Source of the DNA: Bradyrhizobium sp. 141
Lineage (GTDB): Bacteria > Pseudomonadota > Alphaproteobacteria > Rhizobiales > Xanthobacteraceae
NCBI RefSeq assembly: GCF_023074055.1
Contig: NZ_JADPKR010000005.1
Location: 33,192-97,191, forward strand
DNA: 64,000 bases
Direction of reading: 5' to 3'
Numbering within the stretch: the stretch's first letter is position 1; each line of letters opens with the position of its first letter. This document shows, piece after piece, positions 10,645-19,228 of this stretch. Made by a program: the position numbers and the translations under genes. The notes below the pieces were generated by a model, which saw only the letters and a program-made list of their open reading frames with translations, was not told the DNA's origin and did no database searches.

Positions 10645-11339
10645 GCTGCGGTCCCCAGATACGCCGCGATGACGCGATGGTCGGCGCGGATGGCTTCGGG
10701 CGTTCCTGTCGCAAGATGCCTTCCGAGATCCAGCACAGTGACCATGCCGCAGCAAGCGAACACCGCATCGACGTCGTGCTCGACCACGACAGCCGCGATC
10801 CCGCGCTCGCGGACGAGGTCGCGCACATGCCCGAACAGACGCAGCGTCTCCGTAGCCGACAGACCGGCTCCCGGCTCATCCATCAACAAAAGACGGGGGC
10901 GCCCGATCAGTGCCAGTGCGACGTCGACCCGGCGCTGCACGCCGTAAGCGATACGCCCGGCCTTCTGCTCGAGATAGCCACCGAGATCCATGACCTCAAT
11001 GACGTCATCGAGCTGGTCGTCGCCGAGATGCTGGGCGACGAGCTTGAGCTGGTCGAGCACGGTCAGATTCTGGAAGACGCTCGTACGTTGAAACGATCGT
11101 GCCATGCCTTGTCGGCGACGCCAGCTGATCGAACGCTGCGTGATATCCTCGCCGCAATAGCGGACGCGTCCCGACGTCGGGCGCCGCCGGCCGCAGATCG
11201 CATCGAGCAACGTGGATTTTCCGGCGCCATTCGGGCCGATGATCCCGTGGAGCAGGCCGTCGCCGCGCACCTCGAGATCGACGTCGCTCAGCGCCCGCAC
11301 CGAGCCATAGCTGACCGACAATTTCTCGATCGCGAGCAT
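10641..11339 (-). CDS. livG: LivG-type ABC transporter ATPase
   Basis: The 232-residue ATPase begins at the ATG at 11339 (MLAIEKLSVSYGSVRAL). It has Walker A GPNGAGKST, a LivG-type degenerate signature AYGVQRRVDVALAL and Walker B LLLMDEPGAGLS. It pairs with LivF. Only one base separates its start from the livM stop. At 232 residues it is somewhat short for LivG because it lacks a long insertion common in the family. Confidence 0.9.
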   Translation of the reverse strand: MLAIEKLSVSYGSVRALSDVDLEVRGDGLLHGIIGPNGAGKSTLLDAICGRRRPTSGRVRYCGEDITQRSISWRRRQGMARSFQRTSVFQNLTVLDQLKLVAQHLGDDQLDDVIEVMDLGGYLEQKAGRIAYGVQRRVDVALALIGRPRLLLMDEPGAGLSATETLRLFGHVRDLVRERGIAAVVVEHDVDAVFACCGMVTVLDLGRHLATGTPEAIRADHRVIAAYLGTAA

Positions 11340-11340
11340 G

Positions 11341-12360
11341 TCAGGACCCCTCCCGCCGCCAGCCGAGCCGCCTCGACAGACCTGACAGCCCGCCGACAAC
11401 ACCCTGCGGGAACACAACGATGAAGACGACGATGGCGACGCCGGTGAGAAGCTGCGTGAGCCCGCGCGCGCCGAACTCATCCTGTGCAAAGGAGAAGAGC
11501 AGTCCACCGAAAATCGGGCCGAGCGAGCCGGAGATGCCGCCAATCAGTGCAGCGACCAGCGTATTGGTGCTGACCGACAATCCCAGGCTCTCGGGCGACA
11601 CGAAGCCGGCATTGAGCACATGGAGGAAGCCGGCGATCGCCGCCACGAGGTTGACGAGCACATAGCCGGTCAGCCGGGGCAGGAAGGTGTTGAAACCCGA
11701 GAAGCGCATGCGCTCCTCGTTCTCCCTGATGGCGCGGAGCACCGCGCCGAGACGGGACCGTCCGACGCCCCATAGCGCCAACCCGACCAGGACGGCCACG
11801 GTCCAAGCGAGCGACCAGAACTTCGCCGGATCGGCAAAATGGATCGCGTCGATGCCGAGAACCGTTCCGTTGATCCGTACGACCAGTCCATCCGCGCCGC
11901 CGGTATAGTCGCGCAATCCCTCGAGCAGAACGGCATGGCTGATCATCTCGCCGGCGGCGAGCGTCAACATCATGAAGGCAAGCGGGTTGGTTCGGACGAT
12001 CAATGCGCCGAGCATGGCCACATAGCCGAGAAGAATCAGGAATGCGACGCCCAATGCCGCCGTCGGCGTCAGGCCCCAATCGCTCATGCCGATCGCGAAC
12101 AGATATCCGGCGCCCCCATAAACGCTGGCAGCCCCAAGCGCCACGAGTCCAGCCTGGTTCATCAGGAAGGCGACACTCAGCGCCAACAAGCCCAACAGCA
12201 GACCTTCGCTGCCCAGACGGAGCACGAAATCGCTGGCGAGATAGGTCGGAACGACAGCGCCGGCACCGAGCCCGATCAGTCCAGCGACGATTGCGAGCGA
12301 TCGCCGCGGGAGCGGACCGGTGAGCGTTGTCGTCACAGGTGCATGCAAGTCGTCGGTCAT
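11341..12360 (-). CDS. livM: LivM-type ABC transporter permease
   Basis: I start it at the ATG at 12360 (MTDDLHAPVTTTLTG), giving 339 residues; reading further upstream only shadows livH. The protein has about eight to ten hydrophobic segments and the LivM EAA-like loop around RLGAVLRAIRENEERMRFSG. It forms the inner-membrane channel with LivH. It begins 11 bases after the livH stop with a weak ribosome site, so it may depend on translational coupling to livH. Confidence 0.9.
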   Translation of the reverse strand: MTDDLHAPVTTTLTGPLPRRSLAIVAGLIGLGAGAVVPTYLASDFVLRLGSEGLLLGLLALSVAFLMNQAGLVALGAASVYGGAGYLFAIGMSDWGLTPTAALGVAFLILLGYVAMLGALIVRTNPLAFMMLTLAAGEMISHAVLLEGLRDYTGGADGLVVRINGTVLGIDAIHFADPAKFWSLAWTVAVLVGLALWGVGRSRLGAVLRAIRENEERMRFSGFNTFLPRLTGYVLVNLVAAIAGFLHVLNAGFVSPESLGLSVSTNTLVAALIGGISGSLGPIFGGLLFSFAQDEFGARGLTQLLTGVAIVVFIVVFPQGVVGGLSGLSRRLGWRREGS

Positions 12361-12371
12361 CGTGCCGTTGC

Positions 12372-13229
12372 TCAACTCAGCACCCTCCCGCGTCCGATGC
12401 CGCCCGGCGCGATCAGCAGTACGACCATCAGCAGGATGTAGGGTACGAGTGCCGCGAGATTGGGCAGGAACACCGACCCCGCGACCTGAACGAAGCCGAA
12501 CAGCAGAGCCGCAACGATTGCGCCGCCGATGCTGCCGGTGCCGCCGATCACCACGATGATCAGGCAGTTCACGATCATGACGACATCCATTCCGGGATCG
12601 ACCGACAAATAGGGCCCGGCCAGCACTCCGGCGATACCGGCAAAGGCGGTGCTGAGGCTCGTCACCAGCAGGCTGAGGCGATCGGCATTGATGCCCATCA
12701 TGCGCGCGACCGAAGGATCCTGGCTGACCGCGCGCACATACAGCCCCGACGGTGTCGCGCGGAGCCACAACGCGAGCAGCGCACAGGAGCCGAGTCCCAT
12801 CACGATCAGGAAGAGGCGGTAGACGGGGTAAGACAGGTGGAGGATGGTGACCGATCCCGAAAGGATCTTCGGGGCGTCGACGCTGCGCGCCTCGCCGCCG
12901 TAGAGGTAGATGATGATCTGGCCGACGATGATGCCGAGGCCGAGCGTGACCAAAGCCACTTCGATGTGCGAACGCCGCTGCAACGGCCGCAGTGCCAGAT
13001 ACTCGAATGCGATCCCGAGCAGCGCCAGCATGATCGGAACGAGCAGCAGCGCCAGCCAGAATCCGCCGACGGTGGCGATAGTATAGCCCAGATAGGCGCC
13101 GAGCATGTAGATCGCGCCGTGACCGAAATTGATGACGTCGCGCAGACCGTAGATCAGGGCAAGCCCGCTCGACAGCATGATCAGCAGCGAGGCGAGCGCG
13201 AGCGAGTTCGCGATCAGAAGCGCGATCAC
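12372..13229 (-). CDS. livH: LivH-type ABC transporter permease
   Basis: The 285-residue hydrophobic permease shows the family hallmark YGLRDVINFGHGAIYMLGAY near residue 27 and the loop RATPSGLYVRAVSQDPSVARMMG in two parts. The start is a GTG at 13229, the first possible start after an in-frame TGA. It is first in the livHMGF-SBP operon. The promoter region upstream carries two overlapping copies of the recurrent operator, and a MaoC gene diverges on the other side. Confidence 0.9.
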   Translation of the reverse strand: MIALLIANSLALASLLIMLSSGLALIYGLRDVINFGHGAIYMLGAYLGYTIATVGGFWLALLLVPIMLALLGIAFEYLALRPLQRRSHIEVALVTLGLGIIVGQIIIYLYGGEARSVDAPKILSGSVTILHLSYPVYRLFLIVMGLGSCALLALWLRATPSGLYVRAVSQDPSVARMMGINADRLSLLVTSLSTAFAGIAGVLAGPYLSVDPGMDVVMIVNCLIIVVIGGTGSIGGAIVAALLFGFVQVAGSVFLPNLAALVPYILLMVVLLIAPGGIGRGRVLS

Positions 13230-13604
13230 GACGGTATTGCCCTGTCATGATGCATCGCCGAGCCGCACACGCCCGTCCGATGCGCCACCAGCCTGCGCGC
13301 TTGACCTCGCAAAGGGCCCTCCTGCCATCGTTCGGCATCCGCAGCGGATATTCGATCTCGCTCCGTGCCGGCCTTCAGCGTTTCCCTGTCCTGTCGGACA
13401 ATCTCGAGTTCGATGCTCGATTAGTACACTGGCTTATCATACACTGGTGTCTCCCGCAAATCCAAATCGGGATCGTGCGCTGCGGCATCTCGTACTGGCC
13501 GGCGCCTTGTCCGAGGAGCGCTTGCCAATATTCGTACGCAGCACAACGGTTTTTGAATCTTGCGTCGCGACCGCCACGTCCAGCTTGCATTGCCAGGAGC
13601 CCCG
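13230..13604. other. Divergent intergenic region, livH / MaoC
   Basis: These 375 bases separate the livH operon from the plus-strand MaoC gene. Apart from the paired operator-like sites at 13422-13454 I see no gene, RNA or terminator. Short readings here have no ribosome site or family resemblance. Confidence 0.6.
13422..13454. promoter_or_regulatory. Two overlapping operator-like sites upstream of livH and MaoC
   Basis: The first site has the half TAGTACACT (13422-13430), the second the half TCATACACT followed by GGTGT (13437-13450). The centres are 15 bases apart. The left halves are perfect or near-perfect matches to T[AC]GTAC[AG]CT; the right halves are degenerate. They are inferred targets of the MarR regulator. 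Confidence 0.55.
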
Positions 13605-14471
13605 ATGAACCTTGACCATGTTGTCGCGCGGCGTTTCGCGCCGATCCATCAATCCTACGATTGGCGCGATTGCGCGCTCTACGCGCTCGGCCTGGGCATG
13701 GGCGATGATCCCCTCGACGAGGACGAATTGCCCTACGTCTACGAGGGCCGCGATCAACGCGCCGTACCCAGCATGGGCGTGACGCTCGGCTGGCCGCCGC
13801 TATGGATCGCCGAACCTGAAACCGGAATTGCCTGGACCAAGGTCTTGCATGGCGAGCAGCGCCTCACGCTGCACCGCCCGCTGCCCGTCGGCGGATCCAT
13901 TCGTGCCAACCATCGGATCAGCGCCGTCGAGGACAAGGGACCGATGCGCGGCGCCCTGCTTTACTTCGATACCGAATTGTTCGACGCCATCAGCGGCGAG
14001 CGACTTGCCACCCTGTGTGCGACGGACTTCCTCCGCGGCGACGGCGGCTGCGGAAACCATGGCTTGCCGCCCGTCGCGATCGCGCCAATTGATGGCAACT
14101 CAAAGCCCAGCACCAGCGTCACGTACCGGACGCCGCCGCAGGCGGCCTTGTTGTACCGCCTTGTCAGCCGCGACTACATGCCCATCCACGCAGACCCCGC
14201 GATCGCTCGCGAAGCCGGCTTCGATCGACCGATCTCGCACGGCTTGAACACGCTGGGCCTTGCCTGCCGCGCCATCCTGAAGCGCTATGCGCCGGGGCGC
14301 CCGGAGCGGATCAGCACGCTGGCGGCGCGATTTATCGCACCTGCCTTTCCCGGCGACACGATCCGGATCGACTTGTTCGAAACAGACGAGGCAATTCGGT
14401 TTCGGGCGTGGGCGCTCGACCGACAGGTGATGTTGCTCGATCGAGGTGAATGTCGGCTTTTCGATCGTTAA
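13605..14471 (+). CDS. Tandem hot-dog MaoC-type (R)-enoyl-CoA hydratase
   Basis: The ATG at 13605 (MNLDHVVARRF) follows AGGAG and gives 288 residues. An N-terminal degenerate hot-dog domain (about 1-130; YALGLGMGDDP) is followed by a MaoC domain. The hydratase motif is seen in SRDYMPIHADPAIAREAGFDRPISHGLNTLG, containing the Asp and His of hydratase 2. Such double-hot-dog proteins hydrate 2-enoyl-CoA to (R)-3-hydroxyacyl-CoA. It diverges from livH and has a paralogue at 43254. A pathway-specific hydratase role is inferred. Confidence 0.88.
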   Translation: MNLDHVVARRFAPIHQSYDWRDCALYALGLGMGDDPLDEDELPYVYEGRDQRAVPSMGVTLGWPPLWIAEPETGIAWTKVLHGEQRLTLHRPLPVGGSIRANHRISAVEDKGPMRGALLYFDTELFDAISGERLATLCATDFLRGDGGCGNHGLPPVAIAPIDGNSKPSTSVTYRTPPQAALLYRLVSRDYMPIHADPAIAREAGFDRPISHGLNTLGLACRAILKRYAPGRPERISTLAARFIAPAFPGDTIRIDLFETDEAIRFRAWALDRQVMLLDRGECRLFDR

Positions 14472-14552
14472 CGCGTCTAGTCCAAGCATCATCGTCCTTG
14501 CCCCACTCCCACGATCCGAGCGACCGCAGCAGCCGAACGGCCGCCTTCCTCG

Positions 14553-15557
14553 TCAACTGGTGATCGCGGGAATGCGGTCGGTCCAACGGCGCCCGCGCAA
14601 GCGGGCATCGACGGCAAGCGAATGGTTTTCCTGTGCGGAGCCGTGACCTATCCGACCGTCGAGCTCCCACCTGATCAAGCCGATCCAGCAGATCGCATTG
14701 CCGTAGGCGCGCCAGGGCGCGCCTGCAAGAGGAACGCCGCGCAACTGATGTTTCCGGCCGCGCTGGTCAGTGACCAGGGCATCGATGACAATCGGGGTAA
14801 TGCCCAGCCGCGTCATCGTCATCTCGACATTCATGATCGCCATGACCTCGCCATTCTCGAGCAGATAGCCATGGGCGAAGCGTTGATCCTCGCCAGAGGG
14901 TTTCTCGGGATCGAGGTGCATGTGGAAGCGAAATCCCAGGGCTTCGCCAAACTGCGCCCAAAGCGAGTTCATCGGCGGGATCTCCAGTTCCGGCCGCGGA
15001 CCCCAGCTGTGGTTCATTCTGTCGACGATATCGATCCCGTACTCCTTGCCTCGCAATTTCAGGGTGCCCTTGAAGCGGCCGTGCATGTCGTAATGACCTT
15101 TGTAGCCGCTGCCCATTGACGTCCGCGCCAGGCGTTCCTGCTCGGTTTTGCCGGCGAGTGGATTTTGGTCAGGATCGTGGATATCAAAGGGATCCATGAT
15201 CCCGATGATGTCCATGTGCAACTCGGTGCCCTCGCGTCCGACATAATCAATGCGATAGTCGCGGGGCGGCTTGATAGCTTTTATGCTCAGTCCGTTCGGA
15301 CCGTGAATATGCGAAAATCGTTCCGGTGCCGGAAGGTGGAAGCGAGTGTCGACATACAACGCTTCGAATTCGGTCTCACTGACGGCTCCGATGAAACGGA
15401 CGTCATTCTGCATGCACCCGAGGACAGGGCGAACGCAGACGTAAATGTGGCCAAAGACGCGCTCCTCGGGAATGGACACGGGCAGGTAGTAGGTCTCTCC
15501 CCAGGTGTAGTCATCCTTGTCTGTGAAGTGATATTCGAGATCTTGCGCAGTGATCAT
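14553..15557 (-). CDS. Uncharacterised protein (334 aa), last gene of LysR-associated unit
   Basis: I do not recognise a specific family. The 334-residue protein is soluble, with no signal peptide or membrane segment. It is rich in aromatic and beta-type residues (TWGETYYLPVSIPEE; RMNHSWGPRPE; GFRFHMHLDPE), loosely recalling beta-rich AttH/lipocalin-like proteins found with lipid and terpenoid catabolism. It starts at an ATG with AAGGACGAG upstream. It lies 47 bases after the MFS permease gene and probably shares its transcript with the kinase at 17007. A role in processing the transported compound is possible but unproven. Confidence 0.7.
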   Translation of the reverse strand: MITAQDLEYHFTDKDDYTWGETYYLPVSIPEERVFGHIYVCVRPVLGCMQNDVRFIGAVSETEFEALYVDTRFHLPAPERFSHIHGPNGLSIKAIKPPRDYRIDYVGREGTELHMDIIGIMDPFDIHDPDQNPLAGKTEQERLARTSMGSGYKGHYDMHGRFKGTLKLRGKEYGIDIVDRMNHSWGPRPELEIPPMNSLWAQFGEALGFRFHMHLDPEKPSGEDQRFAHGYLLENGEVMAIMNVEMTMTRLGITPIVIDALVTDQRGRKHQLRGVPLAGAPWRAYGNAICWIGLIRWELDGRIGHGSAQENHSLAVDARLRGRRWTDRIPAITS

Positions 15558-15604
15558 TGGACTCGTCCTTCGCTTTCAGCCCGTTAAGTCATCCGGACCA
15601 GGAT

Positions 15605-16897
15605 TTACGCATCGGATTTTTTGAAGCAGACCGACATGAGTACACCAGAGATCGCGACACTGGCCGCGATGGCGTACATGCCAAGGACGGTCGAACCGGT
15701 CGCGTCAGTTATCAGGCCAAGCATGTAAGGACTGACGAAACCTCCGAGATTTCCGATCGAGTTGATAGTTGCGAAGCCAACTGCGGCCGCCCCACCGATG
15801 TAGATGCGCGCGAGGTTGGCCCAGAACACCGTCGAAGCGGACAGGATACCGACTGCCGCCATCGTCAGGCCGAACAGCGATAACGGAATGCTGGCGCTGA
15901 AATAAGCGCTCATCCCGAACCCGATCCCGGTCACCAGAATGGCAATCGTCCGCACCGCACCTCTTCGTCCTGGGCCATCCGAAAACGGGCCGACAAAAAC
16001 GACCGAGAGGCCCGCGGCGAACCAGGGCAGCGCGGACAGCCAGCCGATCGTCATCGTGTCCGAAATCCCGGCCTGCTTGATCAACTGCGGCAGCCAGAAT
16101 GCGATGCCATAATAGCCGATCAGGAGGAAGAAATAGGCCAGGCAGGCCAGCAGCGTCTCCGGCTTCCGCAGCGCATCCCTATAGGTGTGCGCATCGGCCG
16201 TCCTCGCGAGCGTAGTGACGGCATCCTGTGCCACCCGCTTTTCATCGTCGGTCAACCACTTGGCATCCTTGATATCGTTGGCCAGGCCGAAGAGAATGAG
16301 TGGCGCGACAAGCACTGTCAGACCGCCTTCGATCGCAAACAGCCATTGCCAGCCGGAGTATCCGGCCGCGCCGTGGAACTGCGTCATGATCAGACCCGAA
16401 AGCGGCCCCGCCGCGACGAAGGCGATCGGCACCGAGACCCAATAAAGAGAGTTGAAGCGGCCGCGCTGGCTATCCGGCACCCATTGCGACAGGTAGAGCA
16501 TGACCCCCGGCGCGGTCCCGGCTTCAGCCGCGCCGATGACGAAGCGCAGAACATAGAACCAGGTCGTATCCGTCACGAAGGCCAATCCGATTGTAGCAAT
16601 GCCCCAAGTTAGAACAATGCGGGCAAACCAGATCTTGGCGCCCACTTTCTGCAGCGCAACGTTGCTTGGAATCTCGAACAGGAAATAGCCGAGGAAGAAA
16701 ATGCCGGCGCCGAGGCCGTAGGCAGCATTGCTGAAACCCAGCTCCTGCCGCATTTGCAGGGCCGCAAATCCAACGTTGGCCCGGTCCAGATTGGCGAAGA
16801 AGAAGATCAGAATGAGGATCGGGACGATCCGCCATGCGATTTTGGTATAGAGGCGGTCTACGGCTACGATTGGACTTACGCCAGTTATCGTCGTCAT
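15605..16897 (-). CDS. MFS transporter, anion:cation symporter (ACS) family
   Basis: The 430-residue protein has about 12 hydrophobic segments and the ACS-family opening VDRLYTKIAWRIVPILI, then FANLDRANVGFAALQM. Members import organic anions such as phthalate, tartrate or hydroxyphenylacetate with protons. The start ATG has GGGAGAGACA upstream. It lies between the unknown protein at 14553 and the kinase at 17007, all on the minus strand facing a divergent LysR gene. An aromatic or alicyclic acid is the likely cargo. Confidence 0.9.
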   Translation of the reverse strand: MTTITGVSPIVAVDRLYTKIAWRIVPILILIFFFANLDRANVGFAALQMRQELGFSNAAYGLGAGIFFLGYFLFEIPSNVALQKVGAKIWFARIVLTWGIATIGLAFVTDTTWFYVLRFVIGAAEAGTAPGVMLYLSQWVPDSQRGRFNSLYWVSVPIAFVAAGPLSGLIMTQFHGAAGYSGWQWLFAIEGGLTVLVAPLILFGLANDIKDAKWLTDDEKRVAQDAVTTLARTADAHTYRDALRKPETLLACLAYFFLLIGYYGIAFWLPQLIKQAGISDTMTIGWLSALPWFAAGLSVVFVGPFSDGPGRRGAVRTIAILVTGIGFGMSAYFSASIPLSLFGLTMAAVGILSASTVFWANLARIYIGGAAAVGFATINSIGNLGGFVSPYMLGLITDATGSTVLGMYAIAASVAISGVLMSVCFKKSDA

Positions 16898-17006
16898 TGT
16901 CTCTCCCGCGACGCTTTGTTGGTTGGCAGTTCACCACGCTCGTCTCGCCGGTTGCCGAGGCCAACCGGAATGCAGGCGCTTCGCCTTCAGCTCCGAGGCT
17001 TCGCAT

Positions 17007-18092
17007 TCATCGGAATTCCGGGAGCAGATCGAGCACGTTCCAATCCAGCATGGCGGTGACGGCACGGTTCATTAACGCGTGCTTGCGCCTCAATGCTCGC
17101 TCATGGGTGTTGATGTTGATGCCAACGATGTACAGAACCGTGCAGAAGTCGAACAGCATCGCCTTACGATAGTCTTCGCGCGCGTTCTCAAAGGAATATC
17201 GTATCCCGAACGTTCCGATACGTTCGACGTAACGTCGTAGCAGCTCATGCTCGTTGGCGCGCCTGTCGTCCACGTTCATGCTGTGGCTGACCAGATACGC
17301 GAAATCTCTCATCCCCTTGGACGGACGCACGGCTTGCCAATCGACCGCGACGATCGGGTCTTTGCCGTCCTGCCCGAACAACAGGTTGTCGAGGCGAAGA
17401 TCGCCGTGCCCCAGCGTCGACGGCTGGGAGGTAAGCCATTCCTGAAGCGGGACGACGGCGTCGAGATAGGCCTCGCGCGCCGTACGGAAACAATCCGGCA
17501 CATGCTCCCCGAACCGCGCCTCCATCTCATTCCAGGCGGTGACATACCTGTCGCGCGACGGCATCACTAGCGGCGCGAGATCCACCTTCGCCATCTTGCC
17601 CCAATATGGGCCGTGCAATTGAGCCATGAGATCGATCGCAAGGCGAGCCTCATCAACCTTGAGGCCCACCGTTTCGTCACCCGGGCGGTGGTTGGGAAAA
17701 TCCTCGAGAAGCAGCGCAAAGAATCCGCCGTCGCACGTCGTCTCGGCGAAGTAGCACCCTGGCGCACGAACGCTCGCGGCCTTCAACAGGACATTGTAAA
17801 AATCAACTTCTCGCTGGTAGAGACCGATCGCCTTCGACGCCTTCCGCCTCACCGCGTCGGTCGTGGCGAATTTCACGAACAGGCTGGCCGGTCCCGTCGT
17901 CGGTGCTCCCGATTGTGCATAGCGCAACGTCAATCGAGCAGATTCGCCCGTTTGCCCGAAACCAAGTCCAATCGGGGTAGCCTCGAAGCCATCGACCCTT
18001 TCGCTTGGCGCTATCAGCCGGTTTTCTCGCAAGACGTCCGTCAACCACGCAGGATCGACTTCCCCTAGCGACACAGGAAAGGCAGCGCTCAT
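17007..18092 (-). CDS. APH-fold phosphotransferase-family protein
   Basis: The ATG at 18092 (MSAAFPVSLGEVDPAWL), with GGGAGGAACG before it, gives 361 residues; the longer reading adds a poorly conserved stretch. The catalytic loop STLGHGDLRLDNLLFG and the metal site VAVDWQAVRPSKG are typical of the phosphotransferase/CHK-like group often found in steroid and terpenoid acid clusters. The substrate is unknown. It is promoter-proximal in the LysR-linked minus-strand unit, 109 bases before the MFS gene, with a perfect palindrome in its promoter region. Confidence 0.82.
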   Translation of the reverse strand: MSAAFPVSLGEVDPAWLTDVLRENRLIAPSERVDGFEATPIGLGFGQTGESARLTLRYAQSGAPTTGPASLFVKFATTDAVRRKASKAIGLYQREVDFYNVLLKAASVRAPGCYFAETTCDGGFFALLLEDFPNHRPGDETVGLKVDEARLAIDLMAQLHGPYWGKMAKVDLAPLVMPSRDRYVTAWNEMEARFGEHVPDCFRTAREAYLDAVVPLQEWLTSQPSTLGHGDLRLDNLLFGQDGKDPIVAVDWQAVRPSKGMRDFAYLVSHSMNVDDRRANEHELLRRYVERIGTFGIRYSFENAREDYRKAMLFDFCTVLYIVGININTHERALRRKHALMNRAVTAMLDWNVLDLLPEFR

Positions 18093-18199
18093 CGTTCCTC
18101 CCGCAGGCGACGTTGCTGCATGTCGTCCTGCAAATTGTTTTCTTGTCGTCAGGGGTAGCACGCCGCTCAAGTTGACGCGTTCGAATCTGCGGTGATAGA

Positions 18200-18220
18200 C
18201 TTATCGGTCAATCCGATAAG
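18200..18220. promoter_or_regulatory. Perfect inverted repeat, probable LysR box
   Basis: CTTATCGG-TCAAT-CCGATAAG is an 8-bp perfect inverted repeat with a 5-base spacer. It contains a T-N11-A core and lies 18 bases before the LysR start and 108 before the divergent kinase start. The position suits autoregulation plus activation of the kinase-MFS-unknown unit. Confidence 0.65.
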
Positions 18221-18237
18221 ACGTTTGCAAGGTGAGG

Positions 18238-19170
18238 ATGCCACCCATCGAGTTACGTCAACTCCGCTATTTCATGTATCTGGCGGACGAGCTGAGCTTC
18301 AGTCGAGCAGCTCGGAGGGCGAGCATTTCGCAATCGTCGATGACCGACCAATTGCAGCGGCTCGAGGATGTCCTGGGCGTGCGCCTTGTCGATCGGAACA
18401 GGCGCAACGTTTGCCTGACGCCCGCTGGAAGCGTTTTGAGGCGGGAAGGCCAGGATTTGCTCGAGCGGATCGAAGCATTGGCCGACAAGACGCGTGCGGC
18501 CGGCGGCATTTCCAGGGAGCGGTTGCGTATCGGCTACTCTGAGATGGCTCTCAGTTCGCCCATGCCGCGGATCATCCAGAACTTTCGGCATCGCTACCCC
18601 GACACGGACACCATTCTGCTTGAGCAGTCGTCCAATGGCTCTGAACGCGCGTTGCTGCACGGCACCTTTGACTGCTTGTTCGTGCCAGACTTGCAAGCGC
18701 ACCCAAGGATTTCGAGCCTGGGCATTGGCGATGACGCGGTACTTGCATGCATGCCAGACTCCTCCCGCCTGCTCGATAGCCCCTCGGTCTACCCTGAACA
18801 GTTCCGAGAGGAGCCCATCATTCTACCCGAGGAAGGGAGCCGCTTCGGCGATCGAATTATGGCCGCATTTGCGCGCGCGGACGTCCGGCCAAAGATCGCC
18901 GCCCGAATGTCCCGCGCATCTGCGATCCTGACGCTCGTCGCTGCCGAGGCGGGAATTGGCTTCATCCCGCTGTCCCTTGTCGGCCTGGTACCGAGCGGCG
19001 TGGGGGTTCGACCGTTTGCCAACCCGCCCTTGACCATCCCCTTTGCGTTGGTGTGGCGGAACGATCCGGTCAATTGCGTCGTCGAACGCTTCGTCGCGAT
19101 TGCGCGCGAAACTGTCGGGCAAGCCGATAAACCAGTGGGCGAAAGGACGACGGCAATCTCGTCTGCGTGA
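18238..19170 (+). CDS. LysR-family transcriptional regulator
   Basis: The 310-residue protein (ATG at 18238; a GTG at 18232 is equally reachable) has the LysR winged-helix at residues about 3-62 (ELRQLRYFMYLADELSFSRAARR, ISQSSMTDQLQRLEDVLG as separate helices). A periplasmic-binding-like effector domain follows. It diverges from the kinase/MFS unit and almost certainly controls it through the palindrome at 18200. The effector is probably the imported acid or its metabolite. Confidence 0.92.
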   Translation: MPPIELRQLRYFMYLADELSFSRAARRASISQSSMTDQLQRLEDVLGVRLVDRNRRNVCLTPAGSVLRREGQDLLERIEALADKTRAAGGISRERLRIGYSEMALSSPMPRIIQNFRHRYPDTDTILLEQSSNGSERALLHGTFDCLFVPDLQAHPRISSLGIGDDAVLACMPDSSRLLDSPSVYPEQFREEPIILPEEGSRFGDRIMAAFARADVRPKIAARMSRASAILTLVAAEAGIGFIPLSLVGLVPSGVGVRPFANPPLTIPFALVWRNDPVNCVVERFVAIARETVGQADKPVGERTTAISSA

Positions 19171-19228
19171 AGAACTTCGCCGCGCGTTCATTGCCTCGGG
19201 AACGTTGGATCCTCCACCGCGAGATCGA

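Noticed and set aside
12361..13338. N-terminal extension of livM over livH
   Set aside because: The extension is an out-of-frame reading of livH and is Arg/His rich; livM proper starts at 12360.
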